Origin: Eubacteriales bacterium
Lineage (GTDB): Bacteria > Bacillota > Clostridia > Christensenellales > CAG-138
Assembly: GCA_030695285.1 (NCBI GenBank)
Contig: JAUYTF010000126.1
Span: forward strand, 1 to 7,225
Length of the DNA: 7,225 nucleotides
Direction: 5' to 3'
The stretch's first letter is position 1. The number at the start of each line of letters is the position of its first letter. A program made the translations under genes and the position numbers. A model generated the notes under the pieces. It was given only the letters and a program-made list of their open reading frames with translations, searched no databases and was not told the DNA's origin. Shown here one piece after another: positions 5,308-7,225 of this stretch.

Positions 5308-6261
5308 TTACTGTTTGAGCCGCTCTAGTACTTCCGCGAGTTTCGGCATAGCAGGGATACCGCCGCGCCGCTCGACGCAGAGAGAGGCGGTCGCGTTGCC
5401 AAATCTTGCGTAGTCAGCCGCGTCGTCGATGGTGACCGTCTTGAGCGTTTTGCCGGAGGCGAGGAAACGATAGAGAAATCCGCCAAAGAAGGAGTCTCCA
5501 GCGCCGGTGGTGTCCACCGCGCTTGCGTAAAATCCGGGCACGAGCCGGCTCTCTTTGCCGACGCGAATAAAAGCGCCCTCGGAGCCGAGCGTGATGGCGG
5601 CGATTTTCACACCCTGATCGAGCAGCGCGTCCGCCGCCTTTTCGGGATCGGTTTCGCCAGTGAGCAGCGGCAGCTCCTCGTCGGATACCTTCATGATATC
5701 CGCGGTAGCAATCAGCGAGCGCATGTAGCGAATGGCTTCGTCCTTCCCGCTCCAGAGCGACGCGCGGTAGTTCGGGTCGTAGGAGATCACGGCGCCCGCC
5801 GCTTTTGCGATGTCGATTGCCTCATAGGTAGCCGCGCGGGCCGGTTCCTGCGTGAGCGAAAGCGAGCCGGTGTGAAACACACGCGTGCTCTTGAGCATGT
5901 CGCGGTCGAGTTCGTCGGGGCGCAGCTGCGTATCCGCTCCGGGTTTGCGGGCAAAGGAAAACTCCCGTTCGCCGTTGGGCTTGAGCGCGACGAAAGCAAG
6001 CGTAGTGAACACGTCCTCCGCCTCGATGAGCGCATGCATATCCACGCCCGCGTTGACCATCGCCTGCTTGAGAAACGCGCCGTGCATATCCTTGCCGACT
6101 TTGCCGATGAAACCGGTCGCAGCGCCGCATTGGGAAGCCGCGCAGAGCAAGTTGGTCACCGCGCCACCCGGGTTTTGCTCGAACAGGCGCTGTCCTGCGG
6201 GAGAAATGCCGCTCTCCGTAAAGTCGATGAGCAGTTCACCGAGAGAAACGATATCGTACAT
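5308..6261 (-). CDS. PfkB-family sugar kinase, fructokinase-like
   Basis: The 317-residue protein phosphorylates a sugar with ATP in the cytoplasm. It opens with DIVSLGELLIDFT, then NPGGAVTN (30-37) and GKVGKDMHG (53-61), the substrate-side glycine motif of PfkB kinases. RKPGAD (105-110), HTGSLSLTQEPAR and SYDPNYR follow as in bacterial fructokinases. The ATP and anion-hole motif DTTGAGDSF places the catalytic base at Asp256. Length is normal. The ATG at 6261 has AAGGAGA at 6268-6274 with 6 nt spacing. It sits 87 bp downstream of the acetyltransferase gene on the same strand. A TAAAAT -10-like sequence (complement of 6299-6304) has no good -35, so it may be cotranscribed with that gene or have its own weak promoter. 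It ends at a good terminator, separating it from the glycyl radical enzyme operon. Fructose is the likeliest substrate by resemblance; other hexoses or ketosugar acids remain possible. Confidence 0.88.
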   Translation of the reverse strand: MYDIVSLGELLIDFTESGISPAGQRLFEQNPGGAVTNLLCAASQCGAATGFIGKVGKDMHGAFLKQAMVNAGVDMHALIEAEDVFTTLAFVALKPNGEREFSFARKPGADTQLRPDELDRDMLKSTRVFHTGSLSLTQEPARAATYEAIDIAKAAGAVISYDPNYRASLWSGKDEAIRYMRSLIATADIMKVSDEELPLLTGETDPEKAADALLDQGVKIAAITLGSEGAFIRVGKESRLVPGFYASAVDTTGAGDSFFGGFLYRFLASGKTLKTVTIDDAADYARFGNATASLCVERRGGIPAMPKLAEVLERLKQ

Positions 6262-6348
6262 GAGGCGTCTCCTTGCAAGAAAGATTTTTAACCACTTAAT
6301 TTTAGCACACGTTCCGTAGAAATGCGATGATAAAGCGTGTGATACTCG

Positions 6349-7225
6349 TCAGTATTCGTCCGCGCAATAGCAGGTTTTTTGTGAAAACGCATCCCGAAAC
6401 GGCAGATAGCCGCAGAGAAACTGCATGAGTCTGCCGGAGGAGAGCGTGTCGGTCGGCGGGTCATCCGTGCGCTTGCCGGATTGATCGAAGACGCCGTTGT
6501 TCCAGGGCATCTGACCATCCAGCACCTCCAGACGAAGCGTGGATGATTCTGAGCAGAGCGCGCGCAACAGATAGGGAACGTCTACGGGGATCATCACACC
6601 CCAGGGCTGAAGGGTTCCCGATAGCTTGATATCCGGCGGAAGCTTGACCACGCTGCCCTTTGGCAGACGCGCAATCATCGCCTCATATGCCGTCTGCGAG
6701 GTGGCGAGCGCTTCTTCGCAATAGAGCGAACCGTCGTCCTCCTCCGAGGCAAACAGATAGCCGTCGAGTACGCCGCCCGTCTGGTGCAGAAGAAATTTTA
6801 TCCCGGCGCAGGTGAGATCCTGTACGCGCTTTTCCATATCGGAAAGCGAGCGCATCACGCAGCCGCTGTAGCGCGCGGTGGCCTGTTCGTAGACGCGATG
6901 CAGCGCGCGTGCGTCAGGCAGCGCATCCCAAACGACGGGTGATGGCGGTTCGCTTTCCCGCGTGTGAAGCAGCGCGTCGTAGCAGGGGAATTCGCCCACC
7001 GCGCGATAGATCGAAAAATGAGACGGTTTGTGGAACGCAAGCGGGATATTGCGCCGCCTGCACTCCTCAAACAGCGCAGAGAGCACCCGCTTCATCAACC
7101 CTTGCCCCTCAGAGCCCGGCAATGTCGCAACGCCGGAGATCATCATCGCGGGCAGGATCACGTCCCGCAGGCGCAATTGCATGATTGAGCCGTGCGCAAT
7201 GCTCACGATGCGGTCGTTTTCCTCC
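6349..7225 (-). CDS. Eis-like GNAT family N-acetyltransferase (N-terminus outside window)
   Basis: The visible frame encodes about 292 residues and stays open to the window edge. A GTG at 7206 could initiate, but the reading continues upstream as EENDRIVSIAHG, matching family sequence before the acetyl-CoA site, so the real start lies beyond 7225. The GNAT core shows SGVATLPGSEGQGLMKRVL, then IPLAFHKPSHFSIYRAVGEF, with the tyrosine expected to be catalytic in Eis. The C-terminal segment LSSGRLMQFLCGYLPF resembles the SCP2-like domain of Eis proteins, and the chain ends in an aromatic residue (DEY), as Eis ends in Phe whose carboxylate acts in catalysis. The acetyl-CoA pyrophosphate loop usually has Arg (RGxG); here it is EGQG. 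Family members acetylate amines such as lysine side chains or aminoglycosides; this substrate is unknown. It is followed by the kinase gene after 87 bp. Confidence 0.75.
   Translation of the reverse strand, partial: EENDRIVSIAHGSIMQLRLRDVILPAMMISGVATLPGSEGQGLMKRVLSALFEECRRRNIPLAFHKPSHFSIYRAVGEFPCYDALLHTRESEPPSPVVWDALPDARALHRVYEQATARYSGCVMRSLSDMEKRVQDLTCAGIKFLLHQTGGVLDGYLFASEEDDGSLYCEEALATSQTAYEAMIARLPKGSVVKLPPDIKLSGTLQPWGVMIPVDVPYLLRALCSESSTLRLEVLDGQMPWNNGVFDQSGKRTDDPPTDTLSSGRLMQFLCGYLPFRDAFSQKTCYCADEY

Noticed and set aside
6340..6357. A tiny duplicated D-E-Y coding motif at the acetyltransferase stop (GACGAATAC, then GACGAGTAT one base later)
   Set aside because: It resembles the other gene-end echoes but is only nine bases, is not aligned at a stop codon and is easily explained by chance.

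Overview
The window looks like chromosomal DNA from an anaerobic, spore-forming-lineage Firmicute (Clostridia) of moderately high GC. The evidence is a Spo0A-type DNA-binding domain, an oxygen-sensitive glycyl radical enzyme with its radical-SAM activase, strong GGAGG/AAGGAG ribosome binding sites, and GC-rich genes separated by AT-rich gaps. No tRNA, rRNA, CRISPR array or transposase was seen.

Layout: (1) 1-511, plus strand. A small gene encodes a stand-alone Spo0A C-terminal DNA-binding domain. It is preceded by five CGA motifs spaced exactly 10 bp apart next to a plausible sigma-A promoter. It is followed by a 48-bp fragment that repeats the last 15 codons and stop of the same gene with almost only silent changes. 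(2) 531-555: a hairpin terminator shared by the convergent genes on either side. (3) 573-5122, minus strand: a probable operon read right to left. A promoter near 5094-5122 leads into a large glycyl radical enzyme (829 aa), then its activating enzyme (310 aa), then a flavin split-barrel protein (274 aa) with two barrel-like halves. (4) 5177-5291: two 48-bp tandem repeats and a terminator. (5) 5308-7225, minus strand: a PfkB/fructokinase-like sugar kinase, preceded by an Eis-like GNAT acetyltransferase cut off by the window edge.

How the genes fit together: the activase would use SAM and a reduced 4Fe-4S cluster to place the radical on Gly804 of the glycyl radical enzyme. That radical would pass to Cys450, with Glu452 as likely acid/base. 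The substrate cannot be assigned from sequence. The flavoprotein may be an accessory redox protein, but this is only inferred from its position. The kinase and acetyltransferase form a separate upstream unit with no clear metabolic link.

The most unusual signals are: (a) the helically phased CGA array in front of a receiver-less Spo0A-like regulator; (b) three separate gene boundaries carrying a diverged extra copy of the adjacent gene's end (3' end of the Spo0A-like gene, 5' end of the flavoprotein gene and, more weakly, 3' end of the glycyl radical enzyme gene); and (c) a glycyl radical enzyme whose active-site motif GCLEN departs from the common GCVEP form.
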